Assembly (NCBI RefSeq): GCF_018476525.1
Contig: NZ_JAHCST010000001.1
Coordinates: forward strand, 1 to 64,000
Direction of reading: 5' to 3'
Source: Acrocarpospora catenulata
GTDB lineage: Bacteria > Actinomycetota > Actinomycetes > Streptosporangiales > Streptosporangiaceae
DNA: 64,000 bases
Shown here: positions 16,853 to 25,298 of the stretch, one piece after another
Layout of the letters: each line of letters begins with the position of its first letter
How positions within the stretch are numbered: position 1 is the stretch's first letter
Translations under genes and position numbers: made by a program
Notes under the pieces: generated by a model
What the model was told of the DNA's origin: nothing
Databases searched by the model: none
Seen by the model: only the letters and a program-made list of their open reading frames with translations

Positions 16853-17785
16853 ATGGTTCCCGGGCTACTGTTCCCGGCCCAGCAGATGCATCCCGATGCG
16901 GTCGCGCCCTTCGGGGAACTGGTGATGAACCGGCTGGCGGCCCGGCTCTGGCTGGGCCAGTCCGTGATGGCCGAGACGCATCAGACCTTCGCCTACCTGG
17001 CGGGCCGGGGAATCAAAGTGCCATGCGGGCTGGGTGTGACGCTGATGCCGCTGCGGCACCCGATGGAGGCGGCGACCCAGGCGCGCAGCCTGGCGGTGCT
17101 CACCGGCAGCCCAGTGGTGGCCGGGTACGGCGCCGCCACTCCGGAGCTGGTCAGGGCGCTTCGTGGCGCGCCGTACGAGAGGCCGGCGACGGCCGCGGCC
17201 GGGTATGCCCAGGCAGTGCGCGGCATTCTCGACGGAGAGACCGCCGCGCTTCCCCCGATGAAGCACCCGCCCGTCGAAGTAGGCCTGGGCGTCATCCGCC
17301 CGGGCATGGCGCGTGCGGCGGGCGCCGTAGCGGACGTGATCATCACGTGGATGACGCCGCCCGCCTACCTCGGCGACACGCTCCTGCCCGCCATGGCCGA
17401 GGGCGCGGCGGGCCGAGCCGTGCCGCCCCGCGTCGCCGCCGTCGTGCACGTGGCGCTGGCCGACTCCGGGCGTGATCCGCGCAAGCTCGCCCACAGCGCG
17501 GCCGGGCGGCACCTGGGGGCGCCGCACTACACCGACATGCTCAGGCGGGCCGGGGTGCCCGCCGACCCGGCGGACCCGCGTGCGGGCGCCGCGGCTCTGG
17601 TCGAGGCCGGAGTTTACGTGTACGGCACACCGGAAGAGGTCGTCGAGCGGCTGCGCGGCTATCGCGAGGCCGGCGTGAATGAGATCATCCTCAACACCGC
17701 AGGCGTGGCGCGGACCGAAGGATTCACGGCGGCCCTCGCGGATGCCGAGCGGATCCTCGGCGCCATGGCGGACGCCGATGACTGA
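16853..17785 (+). CDS. F420-dependent luciferase-like reductase (LanJ/LxmJ-like)
   Basis: The 310-residue protein has a TIM-barrel of the luciferase-like monooxygenase/F420-dependent oxidoreductase family. It includes GLGVTLMPLRHPMEAATQAR, SPVVAGYG and a C-terminal segment YGTPEEVVERLRGYREAGV typical of F420-type members. In the lexapeptide cluster a homologous F420H2-dependent reductase reduces dehydroalanine to D-Ala, and the gene content here makes the same role likely. ATG 16853 has the ribosome site GGAGGTGA. The start of the flavoprotein gene overlaps its end by eight bases. The reduced residue(s) in the peptide are unknown. Confidence 0.8.
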   Translation: MVPGLLFPAQQMHPDAVAPFGELVMNRLAARLWLGQSVMAETHQTFAYLAGRGIKVPCGLGVTLMPLRHPMEAATQARSLAVLTGSPVVAGYGAATPELVRALRGAPYERPATAAAGYAQAVRGILDGETAALPPMKHPPVEVGLGVIRPGMARAAGAVADVIITWMTPPAYLGDTLLPAMAEGAAGRAVPPRVAAVVHVALADSGRDPRKLAHSAAGRHLGAPHYTDMLRRAGVPADPADPRAGAAALVEAGVYVYGTPEEVVERLRGYREAGVNEIILNTAGVARTEGFTAALADAERILGAMADADD

Positions 17786-18386
17786 GATCGGGCGGCCCCA
17801 GAACGCGCCGCCGTTTCACGCCGAGCGCCTGCTCCTGCTCGCCACCGGGTCGCTCAGCGCCACTTTCCTTCCGTACTGGCTGAACTGGCTGAGGCTCTCC
17901 TACCACGACCTTGAACTGAGGGTGGTGCTGACCAGAAGCGCGGAGCGGTTCGTCAGCCGGCAGTCGATCGCGGCCATCATCGGCAAGCCCGTGCCCCTCG
18001 ACGTCTGGGAGGACACCCCGGAGCCGGGCTCTCCCCACGTGGACTACGCCATGTGGCCCGACACCGTGCTGGTCTACCCGGCGACCTACCACTTCCTGAG
18101 CCGGTTCGCCAACGGGTTCGGCGACACCCCCATGCTGCTGGCGCTTCAGTGCACCTCCGCGCTGATCGGAATCGCGCCCGCCCTGCCCCCCGGGGCCACC
18201 GACTCCTACGCCTACCGGCAGAACCGCGCGGCGATCGAGGCCCGGCCCAACGTCGTGGTCGTCGACCCGGTGCCCACGTTGAGCGCCCACACCAGAGAAC
18301 GGGACGCCATGGCGTCCGCACCGATCACCACCCTGATCGAGCGGGTGGCCATGCTGCGCGCCGACCGGGAGAAGGAGTCCCCGTGA
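17778..18386 (+). CDS. HFCD flavoprotein, peptidyl-Cys decarboxylase (LanD-like)
   Basis: The 202-residue protein is a homo-oligomeric flavin-containing Cys decarboxylase (EpiD/MrsD/CypD group). The flavin-binding start LLLLATGSLSATFLPYWL and the segment MWPDTVLVYPATYHFLSRFA correspond to the conserved PxxANT-like region; Thr and His are kept but the classical Asn is not evident. Such enzymes oxidatively decarboxylate a C-terminal Cys, and the resulting enethiol cyclises to S-[2-aminovinyl]-(3-methyl)cysteine. The precursor ends in Cys, which fits exactly. It overlaps the reductase gene upstream and the next gene (GTGA) downstream. Confidence 0.85.
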   Translation: MTEIGRPQNAPPFHAERLLLLATGSLSATFLPYWLNWLRLSYHDLELRVVLTRSAERFVSRQSIAAIIGKPVPLDVWEDTPEPGSPHVDYAMWPDTVLVYPATYHFLSRFANGFGDTPMLLALQCTSALIGIAPALPPGATDSYAYRQNRAAIEARPNVVVVDPVPTLSAHTRERDAMASAPITTLIERVAMLRADREKESP

Positions 18387-19333
18387 GTGACGCCGTCAAA
18401 TCCTTCGGCACGGCCTTCGTGCTCACCACGATCGTCCGCCGCCGGGACGGGGACTACCAGTGGACCCGGCGGCCTGGGCTCCACCGGGGCAGCGCGATGG
18501 GCGCCCCTGATCCCGGCGCGGCCGCGCTCATCCAGGCGACGCGGCAGGGGAGGGTCCCGCTGAGGCTTCCCGAGCGGGTGGACGAGGAGGGCGTGACCTA
18601 CCGGACCAATCAGGATCACACGCTCGCGGGCCTGCTCCTCGGCACCGGAGCAGGTGCGGGCGAGCCCGTGACCGAGGTCGAGCGCATCGTCGCGGACACC
18701 CTTCTCGAGACCGGCGCGAGCCTCGCGCGGCTGCACGCCCTCCCCCTGCCGCAGACCGGCCTGCCCTCTCCCGAGGGCCCGCGGCGACTGCTCGCCTGGC
18801 TACGAAGCGGGCAGGGGCCCGGCGGCGCGCCGGAACTGCACCCACGGGCAGCGGAGATCCTGGGCGGTGATCGGATGGCCGCGGTCGCCGCGTGGTGCGC
18901 TCCGGCGGCGGGACCGGGGGCACTGCTGCACGGCGCCCCCAGCATGGGCATCCTCCTGCCCATGCTCCCCGGCCGGGACGGCTGCCTGCTGACCGGTGAA
19001 AACCTGAGCGCCGGTCCGCCGGAGTCCGACCTGGGCTGGCTCATCGGCGAACTGGTGGAGTTCCGTGAAACGAACCGGCGGTTCGGCGCGCTCCGGGACG
19101 TCGACTACGACCTGCTCATCGGCCGCGTGCTGGACGGCTACGCCGCCGCCGTGGACCACGCCGCCGTCGGCAGGGCCGCCGCGGTGCGCTTCCTGAGCCA
19201 TGTCTACGACTTCGCCGCCTTCGTCAGGTGGAAGGACGTCCTCGTGGACTACCTCAAGCTCGTCGCCGACGTGATCGACGCGGCGGGCGAAGGCCGGCTG
19301 CTGCGGTCCGCCGACCGGGCGAGGCGTCCATGA
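18383..19333 (+). CDS. Degenerate APH-like protein of the lanthipeptide operon (LanX candidate)
   Basis: The 316-residue product resembles an aminoglycoside phosphotransferase that has lost its catalytic residues. The segment GASLARLHALPLP is typical of the helix before the catalytic loop, but the loop reads LLHGAPSMGILL (H183-G184-A185), with Ala replacing the catalytic Asp. The metal-binding DxE/DxD motif is not recognisable; a region ending ESDLGWLIGELVEF matches the following helix. It could be a pseudokinase scaffold or leader-binding partner, in the position where class V clusters encode LanX. Identity with LanX is inference. GTG 18383 overlaps the decarboxylase stop. Confidence 0.55.
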   Translation: MSDAVKSFGTAFVLTTIVRRRDGDYQWTRRPGLHRGSAMGAPDPGAAALIQATRQGRVPLRLPERVDEEGVTYRTNQDHTLAGLLLGTGAGAGEPVTEVERIVADTLLETGASLARLHALPLPQTGLPSPEGPRRLLAWLRSGQGPGGAPELHPRAAEILGGDRMAAVAAWCAPAAGPGALLHGAPSMGILLPMLPGRDGCLLTGENLSAGPPESDLGWLIGELVEFRETNRRFGALRDVDYDLLIGRVLDGYAAAVDHAAVGRAAAVRFLSHVYDFAAFVRWKDVLVDYLKLVADVIDAAGEGRLLRSADRARRP

Positions 19334-20604
19334 GAACCGCCGAGATCACTCGCGTCACGCTGCCCAACGGGCTGCGGGTGGTCGTCGAGGACGAGCATTC
19401 GGCGCCCGTCGCGGGCGTCGCCGTGCACTACGGCGTCGGCTTCCGGGCGGAGACCGAAGGCGCTTCGGGGCTGGCCCACCTTTTCGAGCACCTGATGTTC
19501 CAGGGGGAGGCGGGCAGCGAACAGGACCATTTCCAGCGGGTCGAAAGCGTCGGGGGGTTCTGCAACGCCTCAACCCGGCAGGACTACACCGACTTCTACA
19601 ACGTTGTCCCCGCCGAGGCGGTCGACCAGGTGATCGCGCTGGAGGCGGGCCGGATGCGGGCTCCCAAGATCTCCGAACGCGCCATCCGGACACAGGCATC
19701 CGTGGTGCGAGAAGAAATCCTGGGCAAGATCCGTAAGCCCTACGGCGGGTTCCCCTGGCCCAGGTTGTCGCCCGTGCTCTTCCGCGACTTCGCCAATGCC
19801 CACGATGGGTACGGCGACTACGCCGCCCTCCGGGACGTCGGCCCTGGTGACTGCGCGGATTTCTTCGACCGTCACTACAGCCCGGCCAACGCGGTGGTGA
19901 CGGTGGGGGGTGACGTGCGGCCCGAGGCGGTGCTGGAGGTCGTCGAGCGCACATTCGGGGAGATCCCGCCCAGGCCCGCCCCCAAGCCCGTCGCCCGGTG
20001 GGAGCCGGAGCCGATCGGGCGATCGGAGGCCGGCTACCACGACCCACTGGCACCGCTCCCCGCCCTGGCCATCGGCCACCGGGTGCCTGATCCGGCCGCC
20101 GACCCCGGCGCCCACTTCGCGCTGTCCGCCCTCGCGGGTGTGCTGACCGGGGGCGTACGGCCACGGCTGCGCGAGCGGCTGCGACGGGAGACGGGCCAGC
20201 AGGTCACCTTGTCGGCCCGTGTCGGTCTGTTCGACTTCCTCGACGCTCGCGATCCCGACATGTGGATCCTCACTGCGATTCACCCGAAAGAACTGCCCGC
20301 CGATCGGGTACTGGCTGCCGTGGACGCCGAGTTGGCGTCGCTCGGCGCGCTGGGACCTGCCGACGAGGAACTGCGGCACCGCCGTACCCAATGGGTGAGG
20401 TCCCATCACCGATCCATGGACCACCTCGCCTACCGGATACGCATGATCGGGCGCTTCGAGTTGCTGTTCGGCACCCCTGGCCTCGTCGCGCGGCTGCCTG
20501 ACCTGTGCGAGGGGGTGACCGCCGCCGATGTGGCGGCGGCCGCCCGCGGCCTGCGGCCGGATTCCCGCGCGCTGCTCACGATCGTTGCGGGGGAAACGCG
20601 ATGA
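19330..20604 (+). CDS. M16-family zinc metallopeptidase, catalytic subunit
   Basis: The 424-residue M16B-type peptidase carries the inverted zinc motif HLFEH (H50, E53, H54) in GLAHLFEHLMFQG, with the further metal-ligand Glu expected in the helix around VVREEIL (about residue 130). The N-terminal LPNGLRVVVEDEHSAPVAGV is typical. The neighbouring gene encodes the complementary subunit without zinc ligands. Such pairs form clam-like heterodimers that degrade or trim peptides. Within this operon the natural role is removal of the lanthipeptide leader. The ATG overlaps the preceding stop by four bases. Confidence 0.88.
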   Translation: MRTAEITRVTLPNGLRVVVEDEHSAPVAGVAVHYGVGFRAETEGASGLAHLFEHLMFQGEAGSEQDHFQRVESVGGFCNASTRQDYTDFYNVVPAEAVDQVIALEAGRMRAPKISERAIRTQASVVREEILGKIRKPYGGFPWPRLSPVLFRDFANAHDGYGDYAALRDVGPGDCADFFDRHYSPANAVVTVGGDVRPEAVLEVVERTFGEIPPRPAPKPVARWEPEPIGRSEAGYHDPLAPLPALAIGHRVPDPAADPGAHFALSALAGVLTGGVRPRLRERLRRETGQQVTLSARVGLFDFLDARDPDMWILTAIHPKELPADRVLAAVDAELASLGALGPADEELRHRRTQWVRSHHRSMDHLAYRIRMIGRFELLFGTPGLVARLPDLCEGVTAADVAAAARGLRPDSRALLTIVAGETR

Positions 20605-21845
20605 GGAGCGGAATCGTTGATCGCACCTTGGGGAACGGTCTGCGCGTACTGACGCTGCGGCACGGCGTCACGCCTCTGGTCGAAGTGCGTCTCCACCTTC
20701 CCGCGCCCTGTCCGACGCCGCGCGATCTTGCCGAGTCCGCGCTGCTGGCGGCCTGCCTGCCGTACTGGCAGGGGACGAACGAAGGCGTGGAGCTGAGGGC
20801 GGTTGCCGATGTCTATCGGATGACCGTCAGCGCCTGTTGTTCCGGGCACGAGATGAACGCACTCCTCCAGACGCTGGCGGAGGTGGTGCGGGGTGGTGTG
20901 CCCGCCGAGGTGGGAGCGGCGCGCGATCAGCTGATCGCGCAGCTCAGGGTGGCCAGGGCTCACCCCGAGGCCGAGGTCAGGTCCGAGCTGGCCCGGCGCC
21001 TGTTCGGCGACCATCCAGTGACCTTCCAGGCCCCCGAGGAGAAGGAACTGGCCGAGATCGCGCGATTGCGGCCTCGGCCGTTCGACCCTCGTGGCGCCCT
21101 CCTGGTGATCCTCGCACCGGACGACCCCGAGCGAATGGCGGATGCGGCGGACAGGACGCTGAGCCACTGGCAGCCGGCCGGGCGGGGCGCCCAGCCGCTG
21201 CCGCCCCTTTCCGAGATCGAGGGCGGTCAGCTGGCACTGCTGCCGCGGCCGGGCGCGCCGCAGTCCCTTATCCGGTTGCGCGCCCAGGCCGTGGCGACGG
21301 GAGACCAGCTTTACCCAGCGCTCTTCCTGGCCAGTAGCGTCATGGGCGGCTACTTTTCCTCTCGGCTGCCGAGAAGCCTGCGCGAGGACAAAGGCTACGT
21401 GTACGGCGTCAGCGCATTCTTCGACACCCGTCCCGGCAGTGGTCTTCTGGCGATCGAGGCCGACACCGCGGCCCCAACCACCGACGCCACGATGGAGGCG
21501 CTGACCGCCGAGCTGCGCCGGATGCGGACGCATCCTCCCACCAGGCAGGAGATCCACGGCGCTCGCACCTACGCCCTCGGTTCGATGGCGACGCGCCTGG
21601 CCCCGCGTCCTGCGCTCGCCTCCGCCTTCGCCGACTTGGCGGCGAAGGCCGTTGACCCCTGCTGGCTGCTCGACTTCCCGCGCCGGCTGGCCGCTGTGAC
21701 GCCGGACGCCGTGGTGGCGGCGGCCGAGGAGTTCCTCGCTCCTGAGCGGTTCTCCGGAGTGGTCGCCGCGGATCCCGGAGTGCTGGGTGAATGTGGTGCG
21801 GTACTCGACCTGACGGCCGGTCGCCGACCGCACTCACCGGCGTAA
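20601..21845 (+). CDS. M16-family peptidase-like subunit lacking zinc ligands
   Basis: The 414-residue M16 paralogue lacks the HxxEH motif. The corresponding region reads LAESALLAACLPYWQG. It retains the C-terminal substrate-binding signature LREDKGYVYGVSAFF (the Arg/Tyr pair of M16 inactive subunits). It therefore looks like the non-catalytic half of a heterodimer with the preceding protein. The start overlaps that gene's stop (ATGA). It is the last gene of the lanthipeptide operon and converges on a radical SAM gene after 25 bases. Leader processing is an inference from the operon position. Confidence 0.87.
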   Translation: MRSGIVDRTLGNGLRVLTLRHGVTPLVEVRLHLPAPCPTPRDLAESALLAACLPYWQGTNEGVELRAVADVYRMTVSACCSGHEMNALLQTLAEVVRGGVPAEVGAARDQLIAQLRVARAHPEAEVRSELARRLFGDHPVTFQAPEEKELAEIARLRPRPFDPRGALLVILAPDDPERMADAADRTLSHWQPAGRGAQPLPPLSEIEGGQLALLPRPGAPQSLIRLRAQAVATGDQLYPALFLASSVMGGYFSSRLPRSLREDKGYVYGVSAFFDTRPGSGLLAIEADTAAPTTDATMEALTAELRRMRTHPPTRQEIHGARTYALGSMATRLAPRPALASAFADLAAKAVDPCWLLDFPRRLAAVTPDAVVAAAEEFLAPERFSGVVAADPGVLGECGAVLDLTAGRRPHSPA

Positions 21846-21870
21846 AGCGTCTCGTCGGCTCCGGCGCTTC

Positions 21871-22941
21871 TCACTCTGGACGATCGCTCTCGTGAGGTGC
21901 GCCGGCCGGGGAAACGTCAAAGGACGGGCGGCGATCGATCCGACGGCGGACCGCATCGGATCCGAAGTGATAGTCGATGCGCCGGGTCGCCTCCGCCCAC
22001 TCGTGCATCGATCGCACCGGCGACAAGGTCTCCACCACGAACGGGTCGCTCCATCTGGCGACCGCGCGTTCCCACAGCGTCACGGGGGCTTCGGTCAGCA
22101 GACTGCCGACGGTTCCTTCGTAGACGGGCATCGCGCGTACTTCTCCATCCGGCTCGATCTGCATCAGCGGGAATCCGTAATGCGCGATGAAATCGGGATG
22201 CATCATTAGCTTGAAGTTGTTCAGGGTCATGACCTGAACCGAGGCCGGTGCGAGGGATTGCAGGCGCTGGATGTTCTCGGCGCCGGTCATCGTTCGCATT
22301 TGTTCGTTCGTGACCAGCTCGTGATCGCTGAATCCCGTCCTGCTGGCCAAGCCGGCCGGCACTGCGGCGGCGAAATTGAGGAAGCGCAGCTGTGGGAACC
22401 GGGGGGCGATCGCGGTGCAGAACTCCTCCATCTGGTCGAAGTTGCTGCGCATGACCGCGCAGTCGATTCCGAACTCCACCGGCGGCTCACCTCGTTCGAC
22501 GCGCTGACGGGAGAGTCCGTCGAGAATGGCCAGTGCGCGCATCGCCCGCTCGAAGGAGCCGCTCCGCCCGCGGATGCGGTCGTGTGTCCGGGCGTCGGCC
22601 CCGTCCACACTCACGGTGATCTTTTTGAACACCCGGGTCAGGTCGTCGGCCATCTGCGGGTCGAGTGTCCATCCGCTGGTGTAGAGGCTGACGCTGATTC
22701 CCGCCTGCGCGATGCGATCGGCGACCTCGAGAATCCCTTTGACCAGCAGCGGTTCTCCTCCGGCGAATTCCACCGCCTGCGGGCGCAGCGAGACGATCGC
22801 ATCGGCGACACGCAGCATATCCCCGTGGCTCAGTTGCCGGGCGGGGCGTCGGCCCGATTCGGAGTAGCAGTGTGTGCAGCGGAGCGGGCAGGCGTAGGTG
22901 ATGTCCCAGACGACATCGCTGGGGTGCTCGGCCTTGCTCAT
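21871..22941 (-). CDS. Radical SAM protein with Cys-less SPASM-like C-terminus
   Basis: The 356-residue radical SAM enzyme has the cluster motif CPLRCTHC (C18, C22, C25) and the SAM-binding GGEP in VEFAGGEPLLV. The C-terminal part resembles a SPASM/twitch region (IEPDGEVRAMPVYEGTVGSL), but the Cys that normally follows the IxPDGxVxPC pattern is missing, so no auxiliary cluster is expected there. Similar proteins modify peptides in RiPP pathways. The substrate is unknown, and it may or may not belong to the lanthipeptide operon it converges with. The ATG at 22941 has the ribosome site GGAAGGA. A 66-codon frame overlaps its start. Confidence 0.85.
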   Translation of the reverse strand: MSKAEHPSDVVWDITYACPLRCTHCYSESGRRPARQLSHGDMLRVADAIVSLRPQAVEFAGGEPLLVKGILEVADRIAQAGISVSLYTSGWTLDPQMADDLTRVFKKITVSVDGADARTHDRIRGRSGSFERAMRALAILDGLSRQRVERGEPPVEFGIDCAVMRSNFDQMEEFCTAIAPRFPQLRFLNFAAAVPAGLASRTGFSDHELVTNEQMRTMTGAENIQRLQSLAPASVQVMTLNNFKLMMHPDFIAHYGFPLMQIEPDGEVRAMPVYEGTVGSLLTEAPVTLWERAVARWSDPFVVETLSPVRSMHEWAEATRRIDYHFGSDAVRRRIDRRPSFDVSPAGAPHESDRPE

Positions 22942-23138
22942 GGCGTGGTCCTTCCGGCGGCTGTTCGGCGGCTGAGCCGGCCGGTTTTCCGACAGCGACT
23001 CCAGGTGCGTGGATTCCAGCAGCAGGAAAGTGACTCAAGACCCCGTGCGGCCCCCGCCGTAATAAATTCGATCGCAATTCTTCTCGGGGATGGCGGGCGG
23101 TGGCAACGGTCGTCCAATGGCAGAAAGCTGCACGGCAT
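22938..23138 (-). CDS. Possible 66-residue peptide coupled to the radical SAM gene
   Basis: An ATG at 23138, preceded by a purine-rich GGAAGAGGGGCGG site, opens a 66-codon frame whose TGA overlaps the radical SAM ATG (ATGA). The peptide is Arg-rich with five Cys (for example ESLSCCWNPRTW). Codon use has mixed third positions, weaker than neighbouring genes, so it may be untranslated leader. A small frame coupled to a radical SAM gene is the arrangement expected for a RiPP precursor, but no known precursor family is recognised. Confidence 0.25.
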   Translation of the reverse strand: MPCSFLPLDDRCHRPPSPRRIAIEFITAGAARGLESLSCCWNPRTWSRCRKTGRLSRRTAAGRTTP

Positions 23139-23402
23139 TTTCCGCCCCTCTTCCCGTCGGCGCCCGGCTGTCGAGGCAGGTCCGCCCGGCGCCGGTCGAC
23201 GCCGGCGCCTCCTGGTCGCGGTCGCCGAGCCGGCCGGTGGTAGCAGAATCGGACGATGCCTAACTAAAGTTCCGAGCCTGACAAATCATTTGGACGCCGC
23301 CTGGCGCGCCCGGTTTCCCCGGTGAGTAGGGGCATACTCATGCGCCGACGGCGGCCTTATGTTGCAATGAGCGCGAGGCTCTGGGACGCCAGGAGGACTT
23401 GC
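22942..23402. promoter_or_regulatory. Divergent intergenic region between the radical SAM gene and the eCIS operon
   Basis: About 460 bases separate the two divergent starts. Apart from the doubtful 66-codon frame on the minus strand, no gene is seen. The parts 23055-23090 and 23260-23295 are locally A/T-richer and could hold promoters for both directions. The eCIS operon start is preceded by AGGAGG about 7 bases before ATG 23403. Confidence 0.4.
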
Positions 23403-25292
23403 ATGCCGGATTATCGAGCGCCAGGTGTCTATGTCGAGGAACTGACCGCCGCCGGACCCGTCCCCGGTGTCAGCACGAGCACCGCGGCCTTTGTCGGACC
23501 GGCACTGCGCGGGGCCACCGGAACCCCCATAAAGATCACGAACTGGACGCAGTTCACGGCCCAGTTCGGCGAGTACATCAACGCCCCGCGACGGTACCTG
23601 GCTCACGCGGTGCGCGGATTCTTCGACAACGGCGGCACCGTCGCGTACGTGGTGCGGGTCGGTACGGCCACTCGCGCGTCCCTGGAGCTGAAGGACCGGG
23701 GCACCCCGGCGGCCACCACCCTGGTCGTCCGCGCCCGGGACGACGGCGTGGCAGGCAACGCGATCAAGGTCGCGGTCCGGGCCACCCAGATCGTGGGCGA
23801 CGCCAAGGTGCTTCAGGCGAAAGCCGACCACGCGTCCGCCCAGGGAAACGTGGTCACCCTGCCCACCGCGGAGGACGCCAGGCGGTTCCTCCCCGGTGAC
23901 CTCGTCGACATCGACGGCACGGTCGCGGAGGTCGACCGGGTACGCGGCAGGGAACTCGTCCTCACCGCCCCCCTGGCCGGCAACGTCCAGGACAAACCGG
24001 TACGCACAGCCGACCTCAAGCCGGGCCAGCGGCGGTTCCGGGTCGACAAGCCGCGGGGCATCGAACGGGGCACCGTGCTCACCCTCAAGCAGGGCGGCAC
24101 GGAGGAGTCGGTCGTCGTCGAGCGGGTGAACGGCGACGTGGTCGAGATCGGCGGGACGCTGGCCAACGCGTACCCCGCGCCGCCCGCGGTCACCTCGGCC
24201 GAGTTCTCGCTGGACGTCACGGGGCCGAACGGCGTCAAGACCTTCGAGAACCTGTCGATGGACCCGCGGCACAGCCGCTACTTCGCCGCGGTGGTGTCGT
24301 CCCCGCTGGTCGAGGTGGAACTGCCGGAGGAGCCCGGCGTCCACGCGGCGCCGGCCAACCTGCCGGCGGTCCTCACCGCGACTCAGCTGGCGGGCGGCGA
24401 GGCGGACCGGCTCGACGGCATCGAGACCTCCGCGTACGAGACGGCGCTGGCCGCGCTGGCGCGGGTCGACGACGTCACCATCGTCTGCGTGCCGGACGCG
24501 GTGACGCTGCCCACGGTGCAGCAGAAGGTGGTGGAACACTGCGAGAGGATGGGCGACCGGTTCGCCGTGCTCGACGCCCCCGACGCCGCCTCCCCGCTGG
24601 CGGAGGGCGGGGTGCTGGGACGCAGGGAACAGCTGACCTCCGAGCGCGGTTACGCCGCCGTCTACTACCCGTGGCTCGTGATCTCCGATCCGGCGGGCCG
24701 CGGCACGCTCGCGGTTCCCCCGTCGGGCCACCTCGCCGGGATCTACGCGCGCAGCGACGCCCAGCAAGGGGTGCACAAGGCGCCCGCCAACGAGCCGGTC
24801 GCCGGGGCGTTCGGCGTGACGCGGGTGCTGGACCTGGCCGAGCAGGGTGAGCTGAACGACGCCGGGGTGAACGTGATCCAGGCGTTCGCCGGAAGCGCGC
24901 GCCCGGTCGTGTGGGGGGCCCGGACCACCGCGCCCCGGCACGAGACGGCCTGGCGGTACGTCAACGTGCGGCGGTTGTTCCTTTTCGTGGAGGAGTCGCT
25001 CCAGGAGGGCCTGCGCTGGGCGGTCTTCCAGCCCAACGACCTGTCGCTGCGCAAACGCGTCGAGCGCACGGTGAGCGAGTTCCTCACCCGGGTGTGGACC
25101 GACGGGGCGCTGTTCGGCGCGACCGCCGCCGAGGCCTTCTACGTGAAGATCGACGACGAGAACAACCCGCCCGCGGTCCGCGACCTCGGGCGGCTGGTGG
25201 TGGATATCGGTGTCGCGCCGGTCCGGCCCGCGGAGTTCGTGGTGGTCCGGATAGGCATGTCGCAGGGCGGTTCTCAGGTGCAGGAAGGCTAG
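23403..25292 (+). CDS. eCIS contractile sheath protein
   Basis: The 629-residue protein is homologous to phage/Afp-PVC tail sheath. The N-terminus APGVYVEELTAAGPVPGVST is the sheath signature, and the C-terminal domain contains WRYVNVRRLFLFVEESLQEG followed by WAVFQPND, conserved in sheaths. The sheath polymerises around the tube and contracts to drive it into a target. The ATG at 23403 has an AGGAGG site. Only one sheath gene is present, whereas Afp and PVC have several. It is the first gene of a roughly 21-kb operon whose members nearly all overlap or abut. Confidence 0.95.
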   Translation: MPDYRAPGVYVEELTAAGPVPGVSTSTAAFVGPALRGATGTPIKITNWTQFTAQFGEYINAPRRYLAHAVRGFFDNGGTVAYVVRVGTATRASLELKDRGTPAATTLVVRARDDGVAGNAIKVAVRATQIVGDAKVLQAKADHASAQGNVVTLPTAEDARRFLPGDLVDIDGTVAEVDRVRGRELVLTAPLAGNVQDKPVRTADLKPGQRRFRVDKPRGIERGTVLTLKQGGTEESVVVERVNGDVVEIGGTLANAYPAPPAVTSAEFSLDVTGPNGVKTFENLSMDPRHSRYFAAVVSSPLVEVELPEEPGVHAAPANLPAVLTATQLAGGEADRLDGIETSAYETALAALARVDDVTIVCVPDAVTLPTVQQKVVEHCERMGDRFAVLDAPDAASPLAEGGVLGRREQLTSERGYAAVYYPWLVISDPAGRGTLAVPPSGHLAGIYARSDAQQGVHKAPANEPVAGAFGVTRVLDLAEQGELNDAGVNVIQAFAGSARPVVWGARTTAPRHETAWRYVNVRRLFLFVEESLQEGLRWAVFQPNDLSLRKRVERTVSEFLTRVWTDGALFGATAAEAFYVKIDDENNPPAVRDLGRLVVDIGVAPVRPAEFVVVRIGMSQGGSQVQEG

Positions 25293-25298
25293 GCCGGG

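Noticed and set aside
16853-17785. Bioluminescence-type luciferase
   Set aside because: The LLM fold is shared, but the operon context and F420-type features favour the lanthipeptide reductase.
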